DNA from: Coffea arabica
Taxonomy: Eukaryota; Streptophyta; Magnoliopsida; Gentianales; Rubiaceae
Length of the DNA stretch: 64,000 bases
NCBI RefSeq assembly: GCF_036785885.1
Contig: NC_092322.1
Location: 11,492,466 to 11,556,465, forward strand
Direction of reading: 5' to 3'
Below are positions 23,061 to 34,800 of this stretch, piece by piece; the stretch's first letter is position 1, and each line of letters begins with the position of its first letter. The notes under the pieces are model-generated. The model searched no databases, was not told the DNA's origin, and saw nothing but the letters and a program-made list of their open reading frames with translations. The position numbers and the translations under genes are program-made.

Positions 23061-23307
23061 ACTGTATCTTTCTATATCTTTTCTTTCTTTATTATCTTGA
23101 ATATCAAATGGGAGTTCAGGAAATGTTATCTGGGGTTAAAATCTAGCCGGGTTTATGTTGGGTGACTAGAATCCACAAGGGATGGAAAATAAAAAAAATA
23201 ATTAAAAACTGTATCTTTCTTTATCTTTTCTTTGTCTTCAAGAAATGGTATCTGAGGTGAAAATCTAGCTGGGTTTTGTGAGTTGGGTGACTAGTATTTA
23301 TGAGGGA
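23061..23307 (-). repeat. Diverged tandem duplication just upstream of the BTL-like gene
   Basis: Two copies (about 23061-23185 and 23206-23307) share CTGTATCTTTCT, ATCTTTTCTTT, AAAATCTAGC and GTTGGGTGACTAG. They lie 40-290 bp upstream of the start codon, in the promoter or 5' UTR, next to an A-run at 23040-23060. Confidence 0.75.
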
Positions 23308-25790
23308 CGGATTGAGGCTTGAAGGAGAAGAGAGGAATGGAATAAAAGGGCGAAGGCGAATAATGGAAACTGGAATGGGAATAGGAATATGGGAATCAGA
23401 AATGAGAGGGATGCGCTGAATAATGGAGGAATGAGAGAAGAAAAGAGGGCAGGCAAAGGCACCATTAGTAGCCGGGAATGGGAACTTGCATCGCCCAGCA
23501 GGTCACCCTGCGGGCGATGCATTTTCTTGACGCCTGAGAAAGTCCCCTGAGAAAGGAAAGTGGCAGTTCCCAAATATTCGCGAGTACTTTGGTTTTGGTT
23601 TAGCTTTTTCAAGATAATTTTTGTTGCCAGGATGCCTTGTTTTGTTTTGTTTGGAAAGGATATTTACAGATATAATACAGCAAAATACAAATTCCAAAGC
23701 AAGCAAAAAAAAAAACACCAAAGCTGTGCCTTTCTTCCACAGAAGAGGCAGAATTCCTCCCCCCATTTTTTTTTCTCTGAGTTGCAGGAATTTAAGCACA
23801 GTCAATTTTTTTTGTTCAAACAAAGAAATCAAGTCCAAAAGGTAAAGTTTAGCATGTGAATTTTTTTTTTTTTTGTGAGCAGAGTTTTAAGAATCCATCC
23901 CTGATCACTTGAGAATACACTAAAATGCAAAAAAAAAAATGATTTGTTTGTTTAGGTAGAAACTTTAACTTTGATTCATTCTCCAAAAAATTCATTAACT
24001 CAATACATGATAGATTTCTGAAAAAAAAATTTTAGTGATGTAGACAAATGTACACTCTCCATAATGATCTTCTCTTAGCCAATGGATCTCAGGTTGCTCC
24101 TTTTTTTTGTGGCTCTTAATTAATAGAAAAAATATATGATTTTTTTTGGGGAGACATGGGTTGATGAACCTTTTGCTTGTAAATTCCATCCGGGGAAAAA
24201 AAAAAATTCTTGCTTGTGCATAAAACTAATGAACATAGAATTTCAAAAATTAATTTTTCAAATACAATAAAATTTTTTAAAACTACTTTAAAAGGTAATC
24301 TAAAAATTAGTTTTAATTTTTTAAAATTTAAAAAAATATCTCAAAATATATTCTAGAAACTCTTCTACTCTTAAATATCTTAAAATATTTTTTAAAAATA
24401 TCTCAAAATATAATCTAAAAACTTTGCTACAGAGAAAAATCCCCTTAAAAAATCCTTCTTTTAATCCTTCTTCTCAAAAATTTTGTATGTTAACGAAATG
24501 GACACCCCTTAGAAAAATCCTTCTTTTATTTTATGTTTTGATTCTTGGAGTTAATTTTCATATATTGCTTAGTTGTTGTCTCACTCTTGTGACAGTAAGA
24601 ATTAACTGGCCAATGTGCAACCAGAGAGAATAGGGAATAAGAGAATATGCCCCGTGTTGAAATTTGAAAAGTTCAACTTGGCCCTTGCCTTTGTATTCTA
24701 TCCTAATAGCGGAATATATATGTGATTAGATATATCCTCCAATATAGTCTATAGTAAATCGAGGGGAAGATAAAAGTAAGAGAAAATTTTTACATGGCGT
24801 CTCCAAACGTGAAAAAGGGTAAAGATTCAAATTGTTCTTTTTGTTTGTTACAACTTCTTTTTAGTTTAAAGTTACTTACCATTGTTCAAGAATATAGAAC
24901 TAAAATAGTCTGTTTTTTCTTTCTTTTTTTTATTTTCAGTGTGCCTGCGCATGATATAATTTTCTCGTAATTCCTTGTTTCTTCACTTAAATTCATTGAT
25001 AGAAATCCATTGAGCACAAGCAAATTTTACTATTTATAAGTAATATGCATGCCGCTTCTCTCGAAGTTGCAGGGATTTGGGGCAGGAACGGTTGCAGGAA
25101 GCAATCGTTTCGAAACGTTGATGGCCAAGATTTAGCAAAAAAAAAAAAAAGTAAGATTCAGATTTCATTTTATACATCATTTTTCATACTATGTGTAGGG
25201 TCTACAAAATTTTATTTTATAATTACACGTTGTATAAAATGAGTTACATCGTATGCAAACTGAGTTACATCGTATGCAAATCCAAGCTGATAGGCTATGT
25301 TCCTACCCCAAATCCAAGTTCCTGTCGACTGTTCCTACCCCAAATCCAAGCTGATAGGCTATGTTGTCATAGTTCCTTAAAAGAGAGTTGTCTATCAATT
25401 TTAGACAAAAATGCTGCAAATGATGAAAATTGAGGGGGTATTCAACATACGAGGACTTTTAAACTATATATTTGCACTAGGGTTTAATTACTGAAATAAA
25501 TTTTAGTACTATCCCTAGATTTGCAGTAAATTAATTCATGTAATTAGAGGAGTAAAAACGACAATAAGGCTTTTTTATTTTCTTTTTCTTTTTCTTTTTT
25601 CATGCACAGAAGTTGTCAAGTAGGGGATCGAGGAGTTAGGCAGCAGAGCAGTTGGGTAGAAGAATAGATAGGGAGTCAGACAGTCTCTCCCTTTCACAAA
25701 TATTATTATTAGTTTCTTTAAAAGGCGTACTTGGGCTTTCCTTGGGTATTACTACTACTAGTGTTTCTGTCACGAGAAGAATGTGCAAAA
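23308..25790. other. Intergenic, AT-rich, no gene seen
   Basis: Promoter side of the BTL-like gene, then low-complexity DNA. At 24250-24430 the phrase AATATCTCAAAATATA recurs, suggesting a decayed short repeat. At 25238-25365 two short direct repeats occur (GAGTTACATCGTATGCAAA, and CCTACCCCAAATCCAAG). I see no supported gene. Confidence 0.5.
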
Positions 25791-25796
25791 TTTATT

Positions 25797-26598
25797 TACT
25801 CCAAATCCTCAAGTGTTTTGTCCAAGAATTCTTATCATAGTATTCTTTCCACACCCAAATCTCAACACCCCCATTAACCCCGTAATCAACATATTGTAGA
25901 AAGACAACCTTTGTAGGTCCAAAGAACAATAGAGTATGGTCCAATTCATCCTCATCGGAGGAGACAATTCTGCAAGGAATCAAAGTCATTTGATGTAGTT
26001 GCCATCAACATGTTCAACCACCAACCAGAGTTAGATTGCCCAAGAACTCCAATCCACATAGACAGCCATCATATAAACAGTAAAATCTCTCGAGAGATGA
26101 CTAACAGGTTACCGAGAATTGTTTGTCAAACTAATAAATAAATCACAACAACTGAGCCCTTTTGATTCATGATATGAAACTTTCACAGCCTTATAATCCT
26201 CTCTCGAGGGATCAAAGTAAAACCCTACAAAAGGGATGTAAAGCAGGGCTGGAGAGATGCATGGAAGATGGTTCTTGTATGGAGCAACATTGCTTCCAAA
26301 AACATAAAACTTGATTGGATGATCCAACCATCTGAATCCATGTGCTTTTCGGCCAGCTTTAATTGCTGGGCTGAACTTGTAATGTGCAACTTTTCAAACA
26401 TGACAAGTTTTTTAGGACTCCTGGTAGACTTGTGTTGTTGCAGATGAGATTGGACGAAGCCATGACTTGAGAGATGAGGCCATGGCACAATTTACATACA
26501 CGACACAAATCGAACGAGAGATTTAACTGGTAATCAACAGAAACTTCATAGATGATAACGTCCGGCAAGAAAGCGTCTGAATTTTCTGCAGACTCCAT
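25797..26598 (-). pseudogene. Decayed F-box / F-box-associated domain gene
   Basis: From the ATG at 26598 the minus strand reads MESAENSDAFLPDVIIYE, a standard F-box protein start. The next F-box piece, LPVKSLVRF, is in another frame at about 26509-26533, and VCK...HGLI returns to the first. F-box-associated fragments follow in different frames: FVQSHLQ (near 26450), GFYFDPSREDYKAVKVSY (near 26190) and the C-terminal VEIWVWKEY...SWTKHLRI (near 25830). At least four frame changes break it. F-box proteins are substrate receptors of SCF ubiquitin ligases, a large and fast-decaying plant family. No intron is needed to explain the pattern. Confidence 0.8.
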
Positions 26599-26649
26599 CA
26601 CCAAGAAATGTTGAGATAATCGACTATATTGAAAGTACGTCAAATTCAT

Positions 26650-27427
26650 GTTCTTGTAGGTTTCCTACCTGTTGCAAGAAAGCTGAACTAGGCAACGTTA
26701 TGATTATCTTTCTACGGTTTTATTCACTATTGCTTTTTGTTCAATTTTCCTCTTCCATTTAATTTTCTCTCTTTTAATTAGTTTTGTTTTACAATGGCAA
26801 TATTAGCACTCTTATCTTTTGTCAGTGAGACTATTTTGGCACTTGATTCCCTTTGTAATTAGTAATTTTGGGACTATATGGAAGAAGAAGAAGAAGAAGA
26901 AGTTGAGGATCAGAATGAGAAATTTTGTCATGAATAACAATAATGTATTGAAACCAAGCTTTCCAATAAATAGTAGCTGTCTTTGACAAATCATATGAGG
27001 CTAAAATGTTATTCTCCAAACATTCCTCTCTTTGTCTTGTGCTCCGGATCATACAAAACCATCACAATCGTTCCCCTCAGCCAAAAACTTTCTACTTTGT
27101 TGTCATCACCACGGATTTAACTAGAAGATAAAAAGTGTAGCATCGAAATTCTCCGAAATTGTAAACCTCTTTTTCCAACAATTCTCTTCATATTATCAAA
27201 AGGCAAAAGATAAAGGAAATTATCAGCACCCCACTAGGCACTAGTTGTTTGTAACCGATTATGAAAAGAGAGGCATCCATTATCAATATTAAGTGTTCTT
27301 GAATTTCTTGTTTGGACTCATGATACATCGACTGCATGCGAAAAAATGGCATGCAAGTTTAGTCCAATATTGTCATAGCCACTCAGGAATGGAATTCATA
27401 CATAAGTTACCAAAACCAGCACATCAA
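26650..27427. other. Intergenic upstream of the tRNA gene
   Basis: Apart from the GAA microsatellite I see no gene or repeat. Confidence 0.5.
26881..26902 (+). repeat. (GAA)7 microsatellite
   Basis: Seven GAA units in an intergenic stretch. Confidence 0.95.
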
Positions 27428-27499
27428 TCCGTTGTCGTCCAGCGGTTAGGATATCTGGCTTTCACTCCGGAGACCCGGGTTCGATTCCCGGCAACGGAA
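27428..27499 (+). tRNA. tRNA-Glu (anticodon TTC)
   Basis: The 72-base sequence folds as nuclear tRNA-Glu. Acceptor TCCGTTG pairs with CAACGGA, followed by discriminator A. The D-arm region is GTCCAGCGGTTAGGATA, the anticodon loop CTTTCAC carries TTC, and the T-arm has GGTTCGATTCC with paired stems. A and B boxes are intact and a TTTT stop follows at about 27513. The 3' side of the anticodon stem reads TCCGG, where the usual plant sequence as I recall it is CCAGG. This gives a T-C mismatch and a G-T pair, so the gene may be a weak or decaying copy. Confidence 0.9.
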
Positions 27500-27745
27500 T
27501 TATCTTTCCGTTTTGTCCTGCCGCCTAATGGTCCTAATCCAAGAAGGAAAAGAGACGGAAAAAACCTGCTTTTCCTCTCCATAGTCATATTATTTTATTT
27601 CTCACCAGATTCGATTCCCGGCAACAGAATTAAAGTTTTCTTGTTTTGTCCTGCCACCTAATGGTCCTAATCCAAAAGGGAAAAGAGATGGAAAAAGCCT
27701 CTGCTTTTCCTCTCCATAGTCATATTATTTTTATTTCTCACCAGA
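27480..27745 (+). repeat. Tandem duplication of the tRNA 3' end and its downstream flank
   Basis: Copy 1 (27480-27609) begins in the tRNA T-arm (TTCGATTCCCGGCAACGG). Copy 2 (27610-27745) begins with the same stretch, one base changed, and follows the same flank (TTTTGTCCTGCC, CTAATGGTCCTAATCC, TTTTCCTCTCCATAGTCATA). The second copy carries only the tRNA 3' quarter with a B-box-like sequence and no A box, so it is not a tRNA gene. Confidence 0.92.
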
Positions 27746-28142
27746 TGAACAACAGGCAACCAGCTAAATGCTCTGTCTATTAATCACGATTAAAGCAAAT
27801 GATGTATCAATACTCACGTGATAATACTGCAGTAAGATACAGCAATACTGTAGAGCAAATGAGAGAGCAATGCTCCCTCTACACTATTTTACCCGTGAAG
27901 AACGTGACGGAATGCAATCGATTGTGCTGTTGGAGGATGCATTGCCATACTTATCTCCTGCCCTACATCAGATCTTCAAAAAAAACAAGAGGACCTATAC
28001 CTACCCTGATGATATCTTTTTGTTTTTGTTTTCTTGGACCAAAGTAATAATACTAGGACAGAGTCGATAGACAGCAAGTCAGGTGCCAACTTGCATTTTC
28101 TCCCGGACAAACGAGTCCTACAGGTGCCTACTTCAAGATCAA

Positions 28143-28525
28143 CAGGACCAACTTGTGGATTCAAGCTCAAATCCAGAAGTCTTCGCTGGGATCGTAGACG
28201 AGTCGATTCGAACTCGACGATCTCTCGGTGTAAAGTTTGAATTCAAATTTAATTTCAAATTGGAGACGAGTCGAGATTAAAAAAATAAAAAAATAATTAT
28301 TTTTATTTTTTAAAAAATGAATAAAATATAATGTTCTTAATAACTGATAAAATATTATGGATATAAATTTATTATTAAAATAAATATAAAATCGAGTCGA
28401 CTCACAAATTAGCTGAGTATTTTTAAGTTCAACCTCGATTTGGTCGGTTCAAATTGAGTTTTGACTAGAACTGTTCGCGAGCGGCTCGATTTGTACGTAA
28501 CCCGAGTCCTCGTTTGACAATTCTA
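28143..28525. mobile_element. Third GAGTCGAG-type hAT-like element (tentative ends)
   Basis: The body has GACGAGTCGA-type sequence on both sides of a long AT-rich core, as in the copies at 7273 and 8708. The right end on the minus strand reads TAGAATTGTCAAACGAG. Candidate flanks are AAGATCAA (28135-28142) and GAGATCAA (28526-28533), 7 of 8 matching. The left terminal repeat match is poor, so the left boundary is a guess. Confidence 0.45.
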
Positions 28526-29112
28526 GAGATCAAAGTTAATTGCAGTAACTACCAAATTTCATTAAAAAAAAAATTGAACTTTCAAAACTATAGCAGCATG
28601 ATTAGACTACTAAATAGTATGAATGTTAGAACCATATACAATTAGGTAACGTAGTGTTTCCTCATGTTGGTATTCATCTTGACATGCATGCAAATTAGGA
28701 CATTTAAGTTTCTTAATTTGGTGTAGAAAATCTGAGAGCTCCTCAACAGGAATTGGAAATGTACGTTGCCTCATTAGTAGTAGGCTAGAATTTACAACGG
28801 GGTGTTGCACTAATATATTATTTTTACCAGATCCTTTAGATCCGGTCAAATCCTTGTTAGCTTCTGATATTATAGGAGCATTCCACCGCCATTGAGATGT
28901 TATGCAATTAGCCATTAGGCCTTCATTTCACTAAAAAAAAAAAAAAATCATACTGTTTCCTTTTAAAACAGGAAAAAAAAAAAACTAAGGGCAGAGTTGA
29001 AAAGTAGAAACTACCTCATTTTTTTTTATTAAATAAACACTCTCGTTTCGTATAATAATTTGTGATAATTAAATATTTTACATAACTAAATAAATTGTTA
29101 ACGAGAAAATAA

Positions 29113-29282
29113 GGCTTTGTTTGGATTGGGCTTTATTTCTCAAAATTTATTTGTTTACATCATCATTATAATTTTCAATACACCTTTTTACTTTCCCAAT
29201 TATCTTTTTATCTCACATATATCACATCACAAAAAATACTACAGTAAAAATATCTCTAATAATTCACAATTCAAACAGACCC
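29113..29282. mobile_element. MITE, family shared with 60527-60656
   Basis: The ends are inverted: GGCTTTGTTTGGATTGGGCTTTAT on the left is matched by GGGTCTGTTTGAATTGTGAATTAT on the minus strand at the right (each longer than the shared core GTTTGRATTG). The body has TTTTTATCTCACATATATCA and ACTACAGTA, recurring in reverse at 60527-60656. ATAA on both sides may be the target duplication. It codes for nothing. Confidence 0.75.
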
Positions 29283-29391
29283 ATAATACGTTAAAAGGAA
29301 TTCTTTGGTGCATTATTCTTAAAATTCATATACTATGGAGAAAAAAAAATAGTGGAGCCGCATTGTGAATGACAGCTACTTTGTGTCCTGA

Positions 29392-29923
29392 CAAAGTGGA
29401 AGTCGAGTCCGAGTCGGACTTCTTAGAAAGGGTCAGCTGCTGCCGGTGCCTGTCTCTTCAATCTCAGGACTCTCCCGTGACTCTCTGTTCAAGGAAAAAA
29501 TCCACCTCCTCCTCAGTCCTCCCTAGTCAATAGGCCTCGGCAAAAGCCTTGAAACGTCCAAGGTAAGTTCTGTATTTTTAACCAAAAAGGGACAAAGACA
29601 GACATTTACCGTGTGGGTCATTTTCAGGCACTTCGGTCTAAAAGTATCTAACAAAGATCAGTAAATAAAAAAGGCAGACTCATGCAGCACAGTGTGTAAG
29701 ACTTGGAACAGGAGGAGGAGGACTACAGAAGGCAAACCCGTGACTCTGGCTTTGATGATTGACTTGTCTCCAGTGTTAAAGCTCCAAAAATTCACATGCA
29801 GCAGCTACGTGACGACCAGACAAATCTCGTACAACATTGCTGTCCCAGCCAAAACATACTCACTTGCTCCAAAATGCCCCTGCCTAATTATTGAATCTCA
29901 ACTTCTCTCTCTATCTCTCTCTA
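29392..29923 (+). other. GC-richer segment with a good splice-donor sequence; possible untranslated exon
   Basis: Between AT-rich flanks, 29392-29562 is relatively GC- and CT-rich, looks like plant 5' UTR and ends in AAG|GTAAGTT at about 29562. No protein-like frame is present. A polypyrimidine tract ending in AG at 29909-29923 could act as an acceptor. I cannot link it to a gene; this is speculative. Confidence 0.25.
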
Positions 29924-30291
29924 GGTAAAAAATCGTCAGCGATCACTAAATTATTGATTGGATCATATTTTGACCGTCAAACTATTTTTTTGTTAATAAT
30001 TGACCATTAAACAACATGATCAGTAAACTCTTGATCATTTAGTCGATAATTACTATTAATCTGTGAAATTAGTAGTTAATCTATGAAATATGGTCGCGTA
30101 GTTGTTGGACAAAATTACTCCCGTGCTTTGATACATGTACTGCTAATTTCACAGATTAAGAGCAATTATCTACTAAATGGTCACGAGTTTACTGATTAAA
30201 TTGTTTAATGACCAATTATTGACGAAAAATAGTTTGATGGTCAAAATATGACCCGACTAATAGTTTAGTGGCCATTGAAATTTTTTGCCCC
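29924..30291. mobile_element. Foldback MITE with long inverted arms
   Basis: The two ends match over roughly 140 bp in inverted orientation. Left arm: GGTAAAAAATCGTCAGCGAT, then ATCATATTTTGACC, AAACTATTTTT and ACCATTAAACAA. The right arm on the minus strand repeats these phrases in order. The arms are separated by about 70 bp. The transcript would form a long hairpin. No clear target duplication was found. Confidence 0.85.
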
Positions 30292-30561
30292 TTTTTTTTT
30301 CAAAAAAGAAAGTCACACTGCTGTCATCAGGCAACCGTTGAAGCAGCAGTACCATTCCCGAACATTTCACACACTGGCTATTAATCAAGAAAAAAATTGT
30401 ACGACTCGTAGTATGAGACTTATAAAAAATGAACTAAATGTACGTCGGTCGTATTCAAGTTAATTTGCATTATGAACAAATGCATGTATATTTTAATCAA
30501 ATACACGAATCTGTTCTGCGCGATTTTATCGGTAAAAGTGCCAGCCCGGATCCCAATGGAC

Positions 30562-30571
<10 letters not shown>

Positions 30572-30598
<27 letters not shown>
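30572..30598 (+). repeat. (GA)n microsatellite
   Basis: About 13 GA units following a short TA run. Confidence 0.95.
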
Positions 30599-31622
30599 TA
30601 TGCCGGTGGTCATTTACACTGGCACCAAGATCCATAGCTTCGAAAATTTTTTAGAATCAATTTTTCAAGTTAACCTAGGCCAATATTAAAGATAGAGTCT
30701 AGACTAGATAGACTATTTCAGAGTTTTAGTTGTCAATTGTTGGTCTTGTTGTAAGTTGTATCAACATGACAATAGTTTAAAATTTCACTGACAATTGGTT
30801 TCCCTTTTTGAATGCCATTTTGTTCGTTCCCCTTTCTTTTCTTTAAAGTATTAATACTGGTTTTGGATGTCTGAACATATAAGAATTTAAAATTGCAATC
30901 ATGCACCGGATCGTTTTTTGGGAAGGCATAGAATTTTCAAATAACCCTCCATCTTACGTGATTTTTTTTTTCTTTTTGTACCACATCTCTTGAGGGTACA
31001 GGATAAGATAAGAGATGGATCTTGATTAAATTTGTCTTCAAATTTCCACTGCTGAAGCATTCAATGAAGGAAGGGGATGGTATAGTGTCATAATTTTATT
31101 GTCGGTTTACTCTCTCGTATCTCATCCTATGGTATATATATATATAAATAAAAAGCCTAAAATTCTCATATTTTTATCCTTACGTGTACAAAGTCATAAC
31201 TAAAACTTTTGTCGGAGATAAACTGAACTCATACTTTTATTATTCATGAAATAATATATTATACCGATTTAATTTTTTTTAGAGAAACTGTGCATAAACC
31301 TAGGCCTCTGATGATTGATGCATATGTAAAATTTGAATTTAATTTTTAAATTTTATACATGTTGTATACATTTAAGCGTGGAGAAAGTTTTATCCAAATA
31401 AATAAACCCTTAATGAATTTCATACCATTTTAAAAGAATAAAAAAACACAAATACTACAAAATATTATACTAGTAGAGTATTAGTTGGTTATACAAGGGT
31501 AAAACTGTCCAAGAAGGAAAGTGGGGGAAATGTTTGTCGCGATCATCAATGTCGTGATCGGGAGCTTTTCTGGCAAATTCCTGCCTTATTCACTCATTAA
31601 TTTCCAATGTAACGTTCTAAAT

Positions 31623-31624
<2 letters not shown>

Positions 31625-31663
<39 letters not shown>
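31625..31663 (+). repeat. (CA)n microsatellite upstream of the 31840 gene
   Basis: About 19 CA units, ending 177 bp before the start codon. Confidence 0.95.
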
Positions 31664-31666
<3 letters not shown>

Positions 31667-31839
31667 GAGAGCACCGCCAATTCTTCCTATAAAAAATCGC
31701 TTTGGGCAGAAGAAACCATTTATAATTGTGATGCATTTTCAATATTTAGTAGTTATATAGTACAGGAAAATTACAGAGCTTTGACTTGGAAATTGGAATT
31801 GTAGCTCTCTCCCTCTCTCTCCCATTCCTTACCTCCACA

Positions 31840-34800
31840 ATGGCGGTGAATTCCGCCGACGAGGTGAGTTTGTAATGTCACCACTATGGCATTTTCCACG
31901 GCGAATTTGAATTTCATCTTTATTTGCTCATTTCTGGTTTTTAATTTCATCCGCATTTTGTTTTTTTTTTTTTTTTTGTTTTCCCCCTGAATCTGGCTAT
32001 GCAAAGTAGCTTGTATGTGAGTTTGTGTTTATGCACTTGTAAGGTCAAAAAACGTAGCTTTGAACACTATACTGTGCTTGTTTTTCAGGTTGTTTTAGAA
32101 CCGTTGACCATTTTCATGAATCTTTTTTTCCCCCTTTTTTCTTCATTTATTGTGTTACATTTTTTTTTTCCAACTCTTGGGTTTGTAGGAAACCAGAAAG
32201 TAATAAAGTTGTAAGCTTTTTAGGTGTAGCAATGGTAATGTAGGATGTCAGAACACGCTTTTGACCAGAGATTTCACGATTACAAAAGTGTTTTATGTTG
32301 CCACGATTATATATTTTATTTCCTTTTTTTTTCTTAATTTTGAAGTAAATAGTTGTGAAGATATGTGTGATTTTTTACCTGAAGAATGTGCAAAAAAATG
32401 CTTGGTAGATGTGAAAGATTTTTTGTCTAAACCATTTTCGGTGAATACATATGAAGCCTAGGTAGCAAGTTCATTTGAGGAATACTCTGATTTAGTCCCA
32501 GTGTTATTAGATTTGTACTTTTAGACGGTTGTTTAAATGTCCAATTTGTTGGTTAACCTGCTTTAATTGGTATTAAATAATGTCCAATTTGTTGGTTAAC
32601 CTGCTTTAATTGGAATTAAATGGACGGTTTAACAACTAACCATGAAGTTACGTGTTCACCCCCATAATCAGCTACCCATCATTTTGCATTATTTTTGGGA
32701 ATGCCATTTTGATGATCCCCTGGGTGCTGAATTCTCTAAATGAAAACTACCTGTTTTCCATCTGTCGGTTGCTGCAGTTTTGGTAAAGTTGAAAGATTAG
32801 TGATGTGACCCTTATCCCAAATGGAACTTTCAACCACTTGGTTATCATTTAGCTTGAAGGTGTGAAAGCTTGCTCATGCATCATATTTTGAACATTCAAC
32901 GTGTTTGCAGAAGTGACATGGAGAAAATTCTTGGGTATTAAGCCTTTATATAAATGAAAAGATGAACAACCTACAGTAAATCAATCTTTTAGCAACTCCA
33001 GATAATATACACACTATGAGGTCTTTAAGCTGGTTCACTTCATGTCCTACCAGTTACATCTTTAGCCCTTGGCCCTAAGATCTCCTTTAAGATCCACTGT
33101 TTTTGATACCAGATTGATTATGTATCATGAAGTAAATCCTGAGAGTATAACAATTAGAGGGAATGTTAGCATATGTGTCTTATTAAGTTTTGAGCTTGTT
33201 TGTGTTTTTCACTTTTGAAGACTGTCTTTTATTTTACTTCAGTAATTTTCTCGTAGTCATTCCATTTCTAACAGTTGATCTTCTAGCCCATTTGTGCTTG
33301 TTATGAGTTTTTCCTTCTCTGTGTCGCTTGCTTGACTGGTTGATTCAAATATGACATATAATGGGAAATGCAGAGCTGAATATGTCGTTTATGTATAATT
33401 TCAGTGTCAAGGTACCCATAGTGTTCTTATGATATCTGATGGATGCACCAATAGTCCAAAATCTGAATCTGAAAGTGTCTTAGTAGTTCCAAACTTGATG
33501 AAAACTCAGATGTGCTTGGATGCCCCTCCAAAATGCCAAAACTACCCCAGTGTCAAAGTGGATGTTATGGACATTTACGAATCATCTATTCTAGACACTG
33601 ATGTTGAGAAAGGAAAGTTGGAGATACCCCAGTCTAATGGTGAAGTTGTTGGCGATTCCAAGCCTGAGGATTCCTTAAAAGTAAGCTCTATCTTTGCATG
33701 GTACTCACCTCTTTTTACTAAGTTCACTTTCCAATTCTGTATTATCTGTGGGTCGTACCTGACATCATTTGTCATTTAATGTTTCAAAGCATTTCCAATC
33801 CAACACAGTTCTAACTACAACTTAGCAGTACTTTCAGAGGGCGTTGCAGAGAGAGATTAACTTTCATGTTGGAGGAAAGTTCATGCAACTCTTGATGAAC
33901 AATAATCTTGAGTTACCCAAGTTCTCTCCAAGAGGTAGAAATAATATGGCACAATTAGTCTGGTTTCATTTGTGAAGTAAATTGTTAATGTGTGAACTCT
34001 GTTAATTTGTCCTTTTCAACTGAGGGTTAACTTTCTCACACCTTGTATGCAACCCAAGAAGATCCTTTTAAAGAAGGGGACAAATATATAATGTAACTTT
34101 TATCCTCCAATCGATGGTGAGAAAAATTGGTGCATTTTTAATGTCCTTGAGACTATATTCCCCCCGCCGCCCAACCACACACACAGATATAGCCTTCTCT
34201 ATCCCTCTGCGTGTTATGCAAATTATGGCTGAAATTTTCCTGTTATGCGGATATCAGAATAATATACTCTTGTTTTAACATTTCTTTTTTCTTTCCTTGT
34301 TTTCGTCCTTTCTCAACAATGGAAATTTTTAGCCTTTACATTTCAATTATAAACAAAAAAAAAAAGAATGGAAAATAAATGAAATTTTTATTTGACTATA
34401 ATTAAAGATGAAAAAAAATTTAGCATTTACATTTCAATTATATACAAAAAAATAAAAATAAAAGGAACGGAAAATTCAATGAACTTTTTATTTGACTATA
34501 ATGCAAAAATTTTTATCTGAATTACATCATATGCATGGAGTACTATTTCATCATTTGTTTACAGTCTCTTTTGTGACATGACAGATAAATGCATGACTGA
34601 GAGAGTATTTGATACGCCGACCAACAGATCAAGGAAATACAAGCGTTCTGCCTCATTTAACTCAAGAAGGGTTGTTTTCCTATTCTCAATCTTGTAAGTT
34701 GAAATCTCTTAATCTTAAATTTAACTCTAGATGTCTATTTCTTAAGTTTAAGCTAGTAGATTACTTGAAGTGTTAAAAATCATTTCTAGCACTTTGGTCT

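Larger units (their letters stand above)
30292..31839. other. Intergenic; promoter side of the gene at 31840
   Basis: AT-rich, with the GA repeat and a (CA)n microsatellite at 31625-31663. The CT-rich stretch just before 31840 looks like a 5' UTR. No other gene is seen. Confidence 0.5.

Noticed and set aside
22486-23100. 204-codon frame on the plus strand
   Set aside because: Antisense shadow of exon 1 of the BTL-like carrier; the carrier reading is supported by three downstream exons.
28080-28128. CAGGTGCC repeated 41 bp apart, flanking a TAGGACTCGT-like end
   Set aside because: It could be a deleted hAT remnant, but too little sequence lies between to support it.
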